Shown: in pieces, positions 19,298 to 27,878 of the stretch
Numbering within the stretch: the stretch's first letter is position 1
Layout: every line of letters starts with the position of its first letter
NCBI RefSeq assembly: GCF_009733815.1
Contig: NZ_WNXY01000004.1
Coordinates: 124,001 to 188,000, forward strand
From: Pseudactinotalea suaedae
GTDB taxonomy: Bacteria; Actinomycetota; Actinomycetes; Actinomycetales; Beutenbergiaceae
Direction: 5' to 3'
DNA length: 64,000 nucleotides
The notes under the pieces: model-generated
Seen by the model: the letters and a program-made list of their open reading frames with translations, nothing else
Told to the model about the DNA's origin: nothing
Database searches by the model: none
Made by a program: the position numbers and the translations under genes

Positions 19298-19335
19298 CCC
19301 TCGAGATCGAGACGGCCGACAGGCACACTGAGCTC

Positions 19336-20070
19336 GTGACCACTCCTGTCTGGTACGACGTCTTCCTCGACGTCCCCCGCGCCGGGTGGCAGCGCTCGGT
19401 CGAGTTCTGGGCTGCCGCGACCGGTCTCACGCCGTCACCGGCACGGGGCGAGGACGGCCAGTTCCTCACCCTGCTTCCCGGCGGCGGCACCTCCTGCGTG
19501 CGGATGCAGGCGATCGACGGCGGCCCTCGAGTGCACCTCGACGTCGCCTCCCATGATCGGGATGCGCTGCTGCAGCGTGCACTCGGCCTCGGCGCGACCC
19601 GGGCGTGGCACTACCACGACGTGCCGGTGCTGCGCTCACCCGGCGGCCTGCTGCTGTGCCTCACGCTTGCCGAGCCGGAGCCACACCTGGCTCGCACCGG
19701 TGAGCCGATCCTCGATCAGGTGTGCCTCGACATCCCGCCGAGCCAGTGGGAGACCGAGGTCGCGTTCTGGCACCAGCTCACCGGGCGGGACATCACCACC
19801 GGCCGCAGCGACCCGTTCGTCCGGCTGGTCGACCCCGACCCCGCCGGCGGGCTGCGGTTCCTGCTGCAGCGTCTCGACGAGGACCGTCCCACGGTCTCCG
19901 CCCACGCCGATATCGCCGTGGCCGACCGCCCCGCTGAGGTGGCGCGTCACCGCGAGCTCGGTGCCGAGCAGGTTGCCGAGCACCAGGCCTGGACGATCAT
20001 GCGCGCGCCCGAGGGCCACATCTACTGCCTCACCGACCGCGACCCCGGGACCGGGCATCCGCGGCCCTGA
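19336..20070 (+). CDS. VOC (glyoxalase-like) family protein, two domains
   Basis: 244 residues from GTG 19336. Two vicinal-oxygen-chelate half domains: residues 1-115 (WYDVFLDVPRAGWQRSVEFWAAATG) and 125-240 (LDQVCLDIPPSQWETEVAFWHQLTG), each with the repeated beta-alpha-beta pattern. The second half ends MRAPEGHIYCLTDRDPG. Metal ligands are not conserved enough to predict a reaction. It converges with prpC four bases away. Confidence 0.8.
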   Translation: MTTPVWYDVFLDVPRAGWQRSVEFWAAATGLTPSPARGEDGQFLTLLPGGGTSCVRMQAIDGGPRVHLDVASHDRDALLQRALGLGATRAWHYHDVPVLRSPGGLLLCLTLAEPEPHLARTGEPILDQVCLDIPPSQWETEVAFWHQLTGRDITTGRSDPFVRLVDPDPAGGLRFLLQRLDEDRPTVSAHADIAVADRPAEVARHRELGAEQVAEHQAWTIMRAPEGHIYCLTDRDPGTGHPRP

Positions 20071-20074
20071 GGCG

Positions 20075-21190
20075 TCAGCGCGGCGGCACCTCGCGCCGCT
20101 CCGGCCCCACGTACTCGCTGAGCGGGCGGATCAACGCGTTGGAGGCCAACTGCTCGATCACGTGCGCGGTCCAGCCCGTCACCCGTGAGGCGACGAACAG
20201 CGGCGTGAAGGTCGGGGTGTCGAAACCCATCAGGTGGTACGCGGGACCGGCCGGGTAGTCGAGATTCGGCTTGATGTTCTTCGCCTCGCCCATCGCCGAC
20301 TCTAGCGCCGTGTACATCTCGCCGAGGTCGGGGCGCTGGTAGTGGGCCACGAGGTCGTCGAGGACCGCCTTCATCGTCGGCACCCGCGAGTCGCCGTTCT
20401 TGTACACGCGGTGCCCGAAGCCCATGATCTTCTTCTTGGTCGCGAGCGCGTCCTCCAGCCACGCGTGCGCCGCGTCGGCGGAGCCGATCTCGTCGAAGGT
20501 GTGCATCACGGCCTCGTTCGCGCCGCCGTGCAGCGGCCCCTTCAGCGCCCCGATCGCACCGGTGACCGCCGAGTACAGGTCCGCCAGCGTGGAGGTGATC
20601 ACCCGGGCGGTGAACGTGGAGGCGTTGAACGAGTGCTCGGCGTACAGCACCATCGAGACCTCGAACGCCTTGACGACCTCCGCTGCCGCGTCCTCCCCGA
20701 ACGTCATCCACAGGAAGTTCTCCGCGTACCCCAGGTCCTCGCGCGGCGGCACGAGCTCCTGGCCACGACGGCGACGCTGGTCGTAGGCGACCACCGCGGG
20801 CAGCATGGCGAACAGCCGCAGCGACTTGGCGAGGTTCGCCTCCACCGACGCGTCCTCGGCCTGCGGGTCGTTGGCGCCGATCACCGACACCGCGGTGCGG
20901 CAGACGTCCATCGGGTGACAGGTGGTGGGCAGCGCGCTGATCGCGTCGACCACGAGGTCCGGCAACGCTCGCTGCGCCCGCTCGGCGGCGTTCTGCTCGG
21001 CCAGCTGCTCCGCCGTCGGGAGCTCGCCGTGCCACAGCAGGTAGGCCACCTCCTCGAACGAGCGCTGCGCCGCGAGATCCTGCACGGGATAGCCCCGGTA
21101 CAGCAGGGAGTTGGTCTCGGGGTCGACCTTGCTGATCGCCGTCACGTCGACGACGACGCCCGCCAGCCCCTTCTTGATGTCCTCGCTCAT
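20075..21190 (-). CDS. prpC: 2-methylcitrate synthase / citrate synthase
   Basis: 371 residues from ATG 21190. Citrate-synthase landmarks: LLYRGYPVQDLA, the catalytic His regions EHSFNASTFTARV and GPLHGGANEAV, MGFGHRVYKNGDSR, and GFDTPTFTPLFVASR near the end. In the methylcitrate cycle it condenses propionyl-CoA with oxaloacetate. It is the last gene of a leftward prpD-prpB-prpC operon and its start overlaps the prpB stop (ATGA). The context favours 2-methylcitrate synthase; many of these enzymes also accept acetyl-CoA. Confidence 0.93.
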   Translation of the reverse strand: MSEDIKKGLAGVVVDVTAISKVDPETNSLLYRGYPVQDLAAQRSFEEVAYLLWHGELPTAEQLAEQNAAERAQRALPDLVVDAISALPTTCHPMDVCRTAVSVIGANDPQAEDASVEANLAKSLRLFAMLPAVVAYDQRRRRGQELVPPREDLGYAENFLWMTFGEDAAAEVVKAFEVSMVLYAEHSFNASTFTARVITSTLADLYSAVTGAIGALKGPLHGGANEAVMHTFDEIGSADAAHAWLEDALATKKKIMGFGHRVYKNGDSRVPTMKAVLDDLVAHYQRPDLGEMYTALESAMGEAKNIKPNLDYPAGPAYHLMGFDTPTFTPLFVASRVTGWTAHVIEQLASNALIRPLSEYVGPERREVPPR

Positions 21191-22107
21191 GCTGTGCCTC
21201 CTTCTCCCGGCTCCGGCGCCGAGTAGGTGAAGATCTCCGAGTCGAACGTGTTGTAGCCCGCGTAGTCGATGACCTCGTACAGCCGCGCCCGGGTCTGCAT
21301 CCGCGGCACCAGCCCGGCCTGGGTGCCGGCGTCGCGGATCTCCTCGAGCCCGCGCTCCACCTCCCCCATCGCCAGCCGCAGCAGGGTGACCGGGTAGATG
21401 ACGACACGCACGCCCGCGGAGGCGAGCTGCGCCGTCGTGAACAGCTCGGACTTGCCGAACTCGGTCATGTTCGCGAGCACGGGCACGTCGACGGCGTTCG
21501 CGACCTGCTCGAACTCGCCCAGGTCGGCCATCGCCTCGGGGAAGATCGCGTCGGCCCCGGCGTCGACGAGTCGCTTCGCGCGCTCGACGGCGGCCCTCAC
21601 CCCCTCGAGCGCTCTCACGTCGGTGCGTGCCATCACGAGGAAGTCGGGGTCGCGCCGGGCGTTGACCGCCGCCCTGATGCGCTGCTCGGCGGTGCCGACG
21701 TCGACGACGGCCTTGCCGTCGAGGTGCCCGCAGCGCTTGGGGTTGACCTGGTCCTCGATGTGGCAGCCGGCGAGCCCGGCGTCCTCGAGGACCTGCACGG
21801 TCCGGGCGACGTTCATCGGCTCGCCGAAGCCGGTGTCGGCGTCCACGATCGCCGGCAGGTTGGTGACCCTCGCGATCTGCCCGGCGCGGCCGGCGACCTC
21901 GGTGAGCGTGGTCAGCCCGATGTCCGGCAGCCCGAGGTCCGCGGCGAGCACCGCCCCGGAGATGTAGACACCCTCGAAGCCCTTGTCCTCGATCAGCTGC
22001 GCCGAGAGCGGGTTGATCGCGCCCGGGAGGCGCAGCAGCTCACCGGAGGCGAGCCGCTCCCGCAGCTGCCGGCGCTTCTGGCTCGCGCTCATCCCGGCGT
22101 GCAGCAT
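21187..22107 (-). CDS. prpB: 2-methylisocitrate lyase
   Basis: 306 residues from ATG 22107, overlapping the prpD stop (TGATG). PEP-mutase/isocitrate-lyase superfamily: LPGAINPLSAQLIEDKGFEGVYISG, metal-binding DADTGFGEP, and the active-site loop KRCGHLDGK with its catalytic Cys. It splits 2-methylisocitrate into pyruvate and succinate. A slightly later start at 22092 is possible. A longer upstream open frame is a shadow of prpD. Confidence 0.93.
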   Translation of the reverse strand: MLHAGMSASQKRRQLRERLASGELLRLPGAINPLSAQLIEDKGFEGVYISGAVLAADLGLPDIGLTTLTEVAGRAGQIARVTNLPAIVDADTGFGEPMNVARTVQVLEDAGLAGCHIEDQVNPKRCGHLDGKAVVDVGTAEQRIRAAVNARRDPDFLVMARTDVRALEGVRAAVERAKRLVDAGADAIFPEAMADLGEFEQVANAVDVPVLANMTEFGKSELFTTAQLASAGVRVVIYPVTLLRLAMGEVERGLEEIRDAGTQAGLVPRMQTRARLYEVIDYAGYNTFDSEIFTYSAPEPGEGGTA

Positions 22108-23624
22108 CAGAACAGTCCGCCCGGCGACCGCACCGTGCCCAGCAGCCCGGGCCGTGCCGTGATCGTCAGCTGCGCGAGCTCGTGCGACTCCAGCTCGGGC
22201 AGCCGCTGCGCGACCTGCAGGAAGCGGTCGATCTCCGCCGGCTCCAGCACCCCCTCGGCGAGCGTGCGGAACTTCTCCACGTACTGCGCCCGGGCGAACG
22301 GACGGGCCCCGAGCGGGTGCGCATCGGCCATCGCGATCTCCTCGACGATCGTGCGGCCGTCGGTGGTGTTGATCTCGATGCGGCCGCCGAACGCCTTCTC
22401 GGCCGGGTCGCTGGAGTGGTACCGACGCGTCCACTCCGGGTCCTCGGCCGTGGTGATCTTGCGCCACAGCGCGACCGTGTCCGGTCGTTGCGCCCGCTCG
22501 GGCGCGTAGGAGCGCTCGTGGTGCCACGTGCCGTCCTGCAGCGCCACCGCGACGATGTAGGGGATCGAGTGGTCGAGCGTCTCGCGGGTGGCGCTCGGGT
22601 CGTACTTCTGCGGGTCGTTGGCGCCGGAGCCGATCACGTAGTGGGTGTGGTGGCTGGTATGGATGACGACGGACTCGATGCGATCCGGGTCGGCGAGCTC
22701 GGGCCGCGTGCGGTGCAGCCGCCGGGCAAGGTCGATCAGCGCCTGGCTCTGGTACTCGGCCGAGTGCTCCTTGGTGTAGGTCTCCAGGATCGCGCGCTTG
22801 GGCTCGCCGGGCGCAGGGAGCACGACCTCGTAGCTCGCGTCCGGGCCGTCGAGCATCCACGCGATGACGCCGTCCTCGCCCTCGTAGATCGGCTCGGGCG
22901 AGGTCTGCCCGCGCATCGCCCGGTCGACCGCCTCGATGGCGACCTTGCCGGCGAACGCCGGGGCGTAGGCCTTCCACGTGGAGATCCGGCCCTTGCGGGA
23001 CTGCCGGGTGGCCGTGGTGGTGTGCAGCGCCTGCCCGATGGCGGTGAAGATCACCTGCGTGGGCAGCCCCAGCATCGTCCCGATGCCGGCGGCGGCGCTG
23101 GGGCCGAGGTGGGCCACGTGGTCGATCTTGTGCTTGTGCAGGCTGATCGCCTTCACGAGGTCGACCTGGATCTCGTAGCCGGTCACGATGCCGCGCACCA
23201 GATCGGCGCCGCTGCACGCACGGTGCTGCGCGACGGCCAGGATCGGCGGGATGTTGTCGCCCGGGTGGGAGTAGTCCGCCGCGAGGAAGGTGTCGTGGAA
23301 GTCGAGCTCGCGCACGGCCACGCCGTTCGCCCAGGCCGCCCACTCGGGGCTGACGCGCAGGTCGGAGCTGCGTCCGAACACCGTCGCGCCCGGTGAGTAC
23401 GGATGGGTGAGCGCCTGCGCACGCGCGGCCACCACGGGCGCACGCAGCAACGAGGCCGCTGCCACCGCCGCGTTGTCGATGACACGGTTGACGACCATGT
23501 CCACGACGTCGTCGTCCACCGCGACGGGATCGGTCGCCAGCTCGGCGAGCTTCCACGCGAGCTGGTCGGTCTGCTCGAGGTTGTCCTCGCTGCGATGCAC
23601 ACGCAGCTGATGGGTGAGGGGCAC
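22107..23624 (-). CDS. prpD: 2-methylcitrate dehydratase (MmgE/PrpD family)
   Basis: 505 residues from GTG 23624 with AGGAGA upstream. PrpD landmarks: [24 protein letters not shown] near residue 104, the SADLVRG/TGYEIQ helix, and [14 protein letters not shown]. It dehydrates 2-methylcitrate to 2-methyl-cis-aconitate without an iron-sulfur cluster. First gene of the propionate-degradation operon prpDBC. No prpR-type regulator is adjacent; the operon diverges from the copC-like gene with about 100 bp between them. Confidence 0.92.
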   Translation of the reverse strand: MPLTHQLRVHRSEDNLEQTDQLAWKLAELATDPVAVDDDVVDMVVNRVIDNAAVAAASLLRAPVVAARAQALTHPYSPGATVFGRSSDLRVSPEWAAWANGVAVRELDFHDTFLAADYSHPGDNIPPILAVAQHRACSGADLVRGIVTGYEIQVDLVKAISLHKHKIDHVAHLGPSAAAGIGTMLGLPTQVIFTAIGQALHTTTATRQSRKGRISTWKAYAPAFAGKVAIEAVDRAMRGQTSPEPIYEGEDGVIAWMLDGPDASYEVVLPAPGEPKRAILETYTKEHSAEYQSQALIDLARRLHRTRPELADPDRIESVVIHTSHHTHYVIGSGANDPQKYDPSATRETLDHSIPYIVAVALQDGTWHHERSYAPERAQRPDTVALWRKITTAEDPEWTRRYHSSDPAEKAFGGRIEINTTDGRTIVEEIAMADAHPLGARPFARAQYVEKFRTLAEGVLEPAEIDRFLQVAQRLPELESHELAQLTITARPGLLGTVRSPGGLF

Positions 23625-23722
23625 GGTTCTCCTAACGCTCTCTCACCCCACCGTAGAGCGGCCGAGCGGTCTCCGGGTCACCGTTCCCCGTGGTTCACCG
23701 ACACCCCCGGCGGCCGTAGCCT

Positions 23723-24343
23723 GTGACCGTGGTGCTCTCACGCAGATTCTCGACGGCGTCCCTCACCTTCCTCGTCGTGATGCTCACGACGGCGGTGCTC
23801 TGTCTGGTCGTGGCCGGCACGGCTCAGGCGCACAGCGCGCTGGTCTCCTCCACCCCCTCGGACGGCAGCTCCACCTCGGAGATCCCCACCGAGATCGTGC
23901 TGGAGTTCAACGAGGACATCCAGAACATCGGCAACGAGATCGTCGTGGTCGACTCCGAGGGCACCTCGGTGACCGACGGCGAGATGGTGGTCGACGGCCC
24001 GATCGTCACGCAGCCGATCGGGGTCGGGGCGCCGGGCGCGTACACGGTGACGTGGCGCGTGGTCTCGCTGGACGGCCACCCGATCTCCGGCGAGTTCAGC
24101 TACGAGCTGCAGGTGCCCCAGACCGTCGAGGCGACCGAGACCACCGAGGCGTCGCAGGAGCCCACGACCGAGACCACGGACGCCGCGACCACCGAGACCT
24201 CGGTGGCGCCCTCGAGCGTCGACGCCGAGGAGGACGACACCGCGAGCGGGCTGGGCGCTGCCGCCCCGATCGCCATCGGTCTGGCGGTGCTCGCGCTCGT
24301 GGTGGTCGTCGTGCTCGTGGTCCGCCGCAGGCGCGCCCGATGA
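23723..24343 (+). CDS. CopC-domain copper-binding secreted/anchored protein
   Basis: 206 residues. Signal peptide of about 36 residues ends AQA-HSALVSSTP, leaving His as residue 1 of the mature protein, the copper-ligand position in CopC. The domain contains LEFNEDIQNIGNEIVV and WRVVSLDGHPISGEFSYEL (DGHP motif). A Thr/Glu-rich linker and a C-terminal membrane helix with RRRRAR anchor it outside the cell. GTG 23723 has TAGCCT about 8 bp upstream, a probable leaderless start. Its stop overlaps the following peptidase start (ATGA). Confidence 0.88.
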   Translation: MTVVLSRRFSTASLTFLVVMLTTAVLCLVVAGTAQAHSALVSSTPSDGSSTSEIPTEIVLEFNEDIQNIGNEIVVVDSEGTSVTDGEMVVDGPIVTQPIGVGAPGAYTVTWRVVSLDGHPISGEFSYELQVPQTVEATETTEASQEPTTETTDAATTETSVAPSSVDAEEDDTASGLGAAAPIAIGLAVLALVVVVVLVVRRRRAR

Positions 24344-26151
24344 GCTCGGCCGCGCGCGACTGGCCGCCTCCCCCGTGGGAGCAGCGGTTCCGCGCGGGGC
24401 GCGTCAGGCTGCCGCAGTGGGCGGCGGACAACCCGGACCGCGCTGTCGTGGTCATGACCGACGAAGGTGCGCTGCAGGCGCACTCGTGGACGCCCTCCAC
24501 CGGCCGGGTGCTCGCGGCGACGGACCGCACCCAGGGCACGAACCTCGCCCAGATCGACCCCGGCGGCAACTGGGTGTGGTGGTTCGACGACAACGACGGC
24601 GACGAGTTCGGCACCTGGCGGCGGCAGCCGTTCGGATCCACGCCGGGCCGACGCGTCGAGACACCGATCGACCTGCCGGCCGCCTACCCGCGCGGCCTGC
24701 TGATCGGACGCGACGGGACCGCCGTGATCGGGCGGGGCGACGCCCGCTACGGGACCCAGATCCACGTCGTCCCGGTGGGCCGGTCCGCGCACGGCACCGA
24801 CGGGCCCACGCTGATCTACGCGCACCGCAACTGGGCGGCGGCCAGGGCGATGAGCCACGACGGGCAGCTCGTCGCCGTCGAGCACAGCGAGCACGGCGAC
24901 TCCCGGCACCCCTCGATCCGTGTGTACCGGCGTGACGGCTGGCCGGTCGCCGAGCTCGACGACGGCGGTGACCGGGGCCTGTGGGCGCTCGGCTTCGCGC
25001 CGGCTGCCGGTGACCAGCGGTTGCTGGTCCGGCACGAGCGCGGCAACACCCCGAAGCTGCTGATCTGGGACGTGGCGAAGCTGATCCAGCGGCCGGTCGA
25101 TCTCGGCGTCGACGGCGAGATCGGCGACGCGTCCTGGTACCCGGACGGCCGGCACCTGCTGGTCTCGGTCGATCATCACGCCCGGACCCGGCTGTACCGG
25201 GTCGACCTGTTCTCCGGCTCGGTGCTGGGGGTGGGGCCGATGGAGGGGACCGCGGAGGACGCCGTCGCACGCCCCGATGGTGACGCGTGGGTGCTGCACA
25301 GCTCGGCGGCCCGCCCGCCGGCGGTGCTGTCGGCCCGCAGCGGCCGCGAGCTGCTCACGGCACCGGGTGCGGGGTCGCCGTCCTCGGTCGGGGTGCGCGA
25401 CGTCTGGGTCGACGGCCCGGGCGGTCGGATCCACGCGCTGCTGCGGGTGCCGACCGCGGGCACCGCTCCCTACCCCGTGATCGTCAAGGTCCACGGCGGC
25501 CCCACGCTGCACGACTCCGACTCCTTCTCCCCCGCGGCGGCCGCCTGGGTGGACCAGGGCTGGGCGGTGCTCGAGGTCAACTACCGCGGTTCCACCGGGT
25601 ACGGGGTCGACTGGCGGGACGCGCTGGAGGCGAAGGTGGGCTTCACCGAGCTGGCCGACGTCGCCGCCGTGCACGACCAGCTGATCGCCGAGGGCACGCT
25701 CGACGCCGACCGCTCGGTGCTGGTGGGCCGCTCGTGGGGCGGCTACCTGACGCTGCTCGGGCTGGGCACGCAGCCGGACCGGTGGGCCGCGGGTGTGGCG
25801 GCGGTGCCGGTCGCCGACTACGTAGCCGCCTACGAGGACGAGATGGGATCGCTGCAGGAGTTCGACCGGGCACTGTTCGGCGGCTCGCCGGAGGAGGTTC
25901 CCGAGCGCTATCGCGAGTCCTCGCCGCTGACGTACGTGGACGCCGTCAGGGCGCCCGTGCTGATCAGTGCCGGCGAGAACGACCCCCGCTGCCCGTACCG
26001 GCAGATCCTCAACTACGTAGAAGCACGGCGGCGATGCGGGGGAACGGTGGAGACCCACATCTACGACGCCGGTCACGCGAGCCAGGTCGACGACGAGCGT
26101 GTCACCCAGATGCGCCTCGAGCTGGACTTCGTGCGTCGGCACGTCTCCTGA
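24340..26151 (+). CDS. S9 family prolyl oligopeptidase-type peptidase
   Basis: 603 residues from ATG 24340. The N-terminal 350 residues form a beta-propeller-like region (repeated WxxDGRHLL-type blades). The C-terminal alpha/beta hydrolase has KVHGGPTLHD, the nucleophile GRSWGGYLT, the acid loop SAGENDPRCPY and the catalytic His in YDAGHAS. There is no signal peptide, so it is probably cytoplasmic. It overlaps the CopC gene, which implies co-transcription but not a clear joint function. Confidence 0.9.
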   Translation: MSSAARDWPPPPWEQRFRAGRVRLPQWAADNPDRAVVVMTDEGALQAHSWTPSTGRVLAATDRTQGTNLAQIDPGGNWVWWFDDNDGDEFGTWRRQPFGSTPGRRVETPIDLPAAYPRGLLIGRDGTAVIGRGDARYGTQIHVVPVGRSAHGTDGPTLIYAHRNWAAARAMSHDGQLVAVEHSEHGDSRHPSIRVYRRDGWPVAELDDGGDRGLWALGFAPAAGDQRLLVRHERGNTPKLLIWDVAKLIQRPVDLGVDGEIGDASWYPDGRHLLVSVDHHARTRLYRVDLFSGSVLGVGPMEGTAEDAVARPDGDAWVLHSSAARPPAVLSARSGRELLTAPGAGSPSSVGVRDVWVDGPGGRIHALLRVPTAGTAPYPVIVKVHGGPTLHDSDSFSPAAAAWVDQGWAVLEVNYRGSTGYGVDWRDALEAKVGFTELADVAAVHDQLIAEGTLDADRSVLVGRSWGGYLTLLGLGTQPDRWAAGVAAVPVADYVAAYEDEMGSLQEFDRALFGGSPEEVPERYRESSPLTYVDAVRAPVLISAGENDPRCPYRQILNYVEARRRCGGTVETHIYDAGHASQVDDERVTQMRLELDFVRRHVS

Positions 26152-26174
26152 GACGCGCGAGGGGAACAGCGCGC

Positions 26175-27878
26175 GTGAGCCGCGACCGAGCCGTCATCAG
26201 CCTGCGCCGCGGGGAGATCTCCGCGACGCCCATCACGCTGCCCGACCCGCTGCCCGCGGGATCGCCGCGCACCCTCGTGCTGCGGGCGATGTGGCGCACC
26301 AGGCGGTTCTCGCTGCCTGCTGCCGGGTCCGCGGTGGTGCACCAGGTGTGCGAGGCGCTGGTGCCGGTGATCATGGGCCGCGCGATCGACACCGCGGTCG
26401 TGGACAGCGACGTGCGCGGCCTGCTGGTGTGGCTCGGGCTGCTGGCCGTGAACTTCATGCTGCTCGCGCACGTGGTGCGGTTCGGCGCCTGGTACGGCCA
26501 GCTCGGCGCCGACACGATGCAGCATCAGATGCGCACCCGGGTCACCGACCGGCTGCTGCACCCGCGGGCGCGTGCCGACCGGTTGCCCGGCAGCGCGCTG
26601 TCGCTGGCGACCAACGACGTCCGGCAGCTCACCAGCGCGACCATGCTCATGGTCTACCCGGTCGGGGAGGCGGCGGCGATCGTGGTCGGCGGGACGCTGC
26701 TGCTGCTGCAGTCGGTGCCGCTGGGCGTCGCGGTGCTCGTCGGGGCGCCGCTGCTGCTCGTGCTGCTGGACCTGCTGGGCCGGCCGCTGCGGCGCCGCGC
26801 GGAGGCGGAGGCCGCCGCGGTGGCCGATGCCTCGGGGGCGGCCGCGGACATGCTGGCCGGGCACCGCGTGCTCGCGGGCATCCAGGCGCAGGACGTCGCG
26901 GCCGGCCGGTACCAGGAGACCTCGCAGCAGGCGCTGCGGGCCACGATGAGGGCCCGCGCCCACGAGGCCGGTCTGACGACCGGGCTGGGCGCCATCACCG
27001 GGCTGTTCATGGTGGGGGTGGCCGTCGCCGGCGGTGTGCTCGCGGTGCGCGGGGAGATCACGATCGGCGGGCTGATCACGGTCGTCGGGCTCACCCAGCT
27101 GCTGCTGATCCCGATCACGGGGTTCGCGCGGAACGTCGCCCCGATCTGGTCCGCGGCGCAGGCCAGCGCGGCGCGCCTGCTCGCGGTGCTCACCGACGAC
27201 GAGACCACCGGCCGCACCTCCTCCCCGACGGCGACGCCGGGCGCGCTGCCCGTCCGCATCACGGGGGTCGACCTGGGCGACGGCGATCTGCTCGACCTGG
27301 AGGTCGAGCCGGGCGAGCTCGTGGGCATCGCCGTCGACGGCTCGCGGGCGGTGGTGCTCGCCGACACGCTCGCGGCACGTCGGGCGCTCGACGACGGCGC
27401 CCAGGTCCTGGTCGGTGACGTCGCCGTGATGCCGGAGGCACCCGAGGCTGCTCGGGCACGCATGCTCGTCGCCCCGCACGAGGCGTCGCTGTTCGACGGC
27501 ACCGTGGCCGAGAACCTGGCGCTGCCCGGGCACCAGCCCGAGCTGCTCGAGCGCGCGCTGCACGCGGCCGCGTGCGACGACGTGCTGCGGGTGCTTCCCG
27601 AGGGTCTGGACACGGTGGTCGGCGAGGGCGGCCTGCGGCTCTCCGGCGGGCAGCGGCAGCGCGTCGCCCTGGCGCGGGCGCTCGTGATGGACGCGCCGGT
27701 GCTCGTCCTGCACGAGCCCACCACCGCCGTCGACTCGGTGACCGAGGCGGTGATCGCCGAGCGGATGCCGCGGCTGCGCTCGGGCCGCACGACGATCCTG
27801 CTGACCACATCCCCCGCACTGCTCGCCGTGTGCGACCGCGTGATCGCCGCGGGCGAGACCGACGAGGTCGCGAGATGA
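26175..27878 (+). CDS. ABC exporter subunit 1: intact signature, degenerate Walker motifs
   Basis: 567 residues from GTG 26175. An N-terminal six-helix exporter domain (from about residue 30) is fused to an ATPase domain. The signature LSGGQRQRVALARAL is intact. However, the Walker A position reads GIAVDGSRAVV with no GK(S/T), Walker B reads VLVLHEP with His for the usual Asp, the Q-loop Gln is His (APHEASLF) and the switch His is absent (LTTSPALL). It should therefore not bind or hydrolyse ATP by itself. Its stop overlaps the start of the second subunit, whose motifs are complementary. Substrate unknown. Confidence 0.88.
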   Translation: MSRDRAVISLRRGEISATPITLPDPLPAGSPRTLVLRAMWRTRRFSLPAAGSAVVHQVCEALVPVIMGRAIDTAVVDSDVRGLLVWLGLLAVNFMLLAHVVRFGAWYGQLGADTMQHQMRTRVTDRLLHPRARADRLPGSALSLATNDVRQLTSATMLMVYPVGEAAAIVVGGTLLLLQSVPLGVAVLVGAPLLLVLLDLLGRPLRRRAEAEAAAVADASGAAADMLAGHRVLAGIQAQDVAAGRYQETSQQALRATMRARAHEAGLTTGLGAITGLFMVGVAVAGGVLAVRGEITIGGLITVVGLTQLLLIPITGFARNVAPIWSAAQASAARLLAVLTDDETTGRTSSPTATPGALPVRITGVDLGDGDLLDLEVEPGELVGIAVDGSRAVVLADTLAARRALDDGAQVLVGDVAVMPEAPEAARARMLVAPHEASLFDGTVAENLALPGHQPELLERALHAAACDDVLRVLPEGLDTVVGEGGLRLSGGQRQRVALARALVMDAPVLVLHEPTTAVDSVTEAVIAERMPRLRSGRTTILLTTSPALLAVCDRVIAAGETDEVAR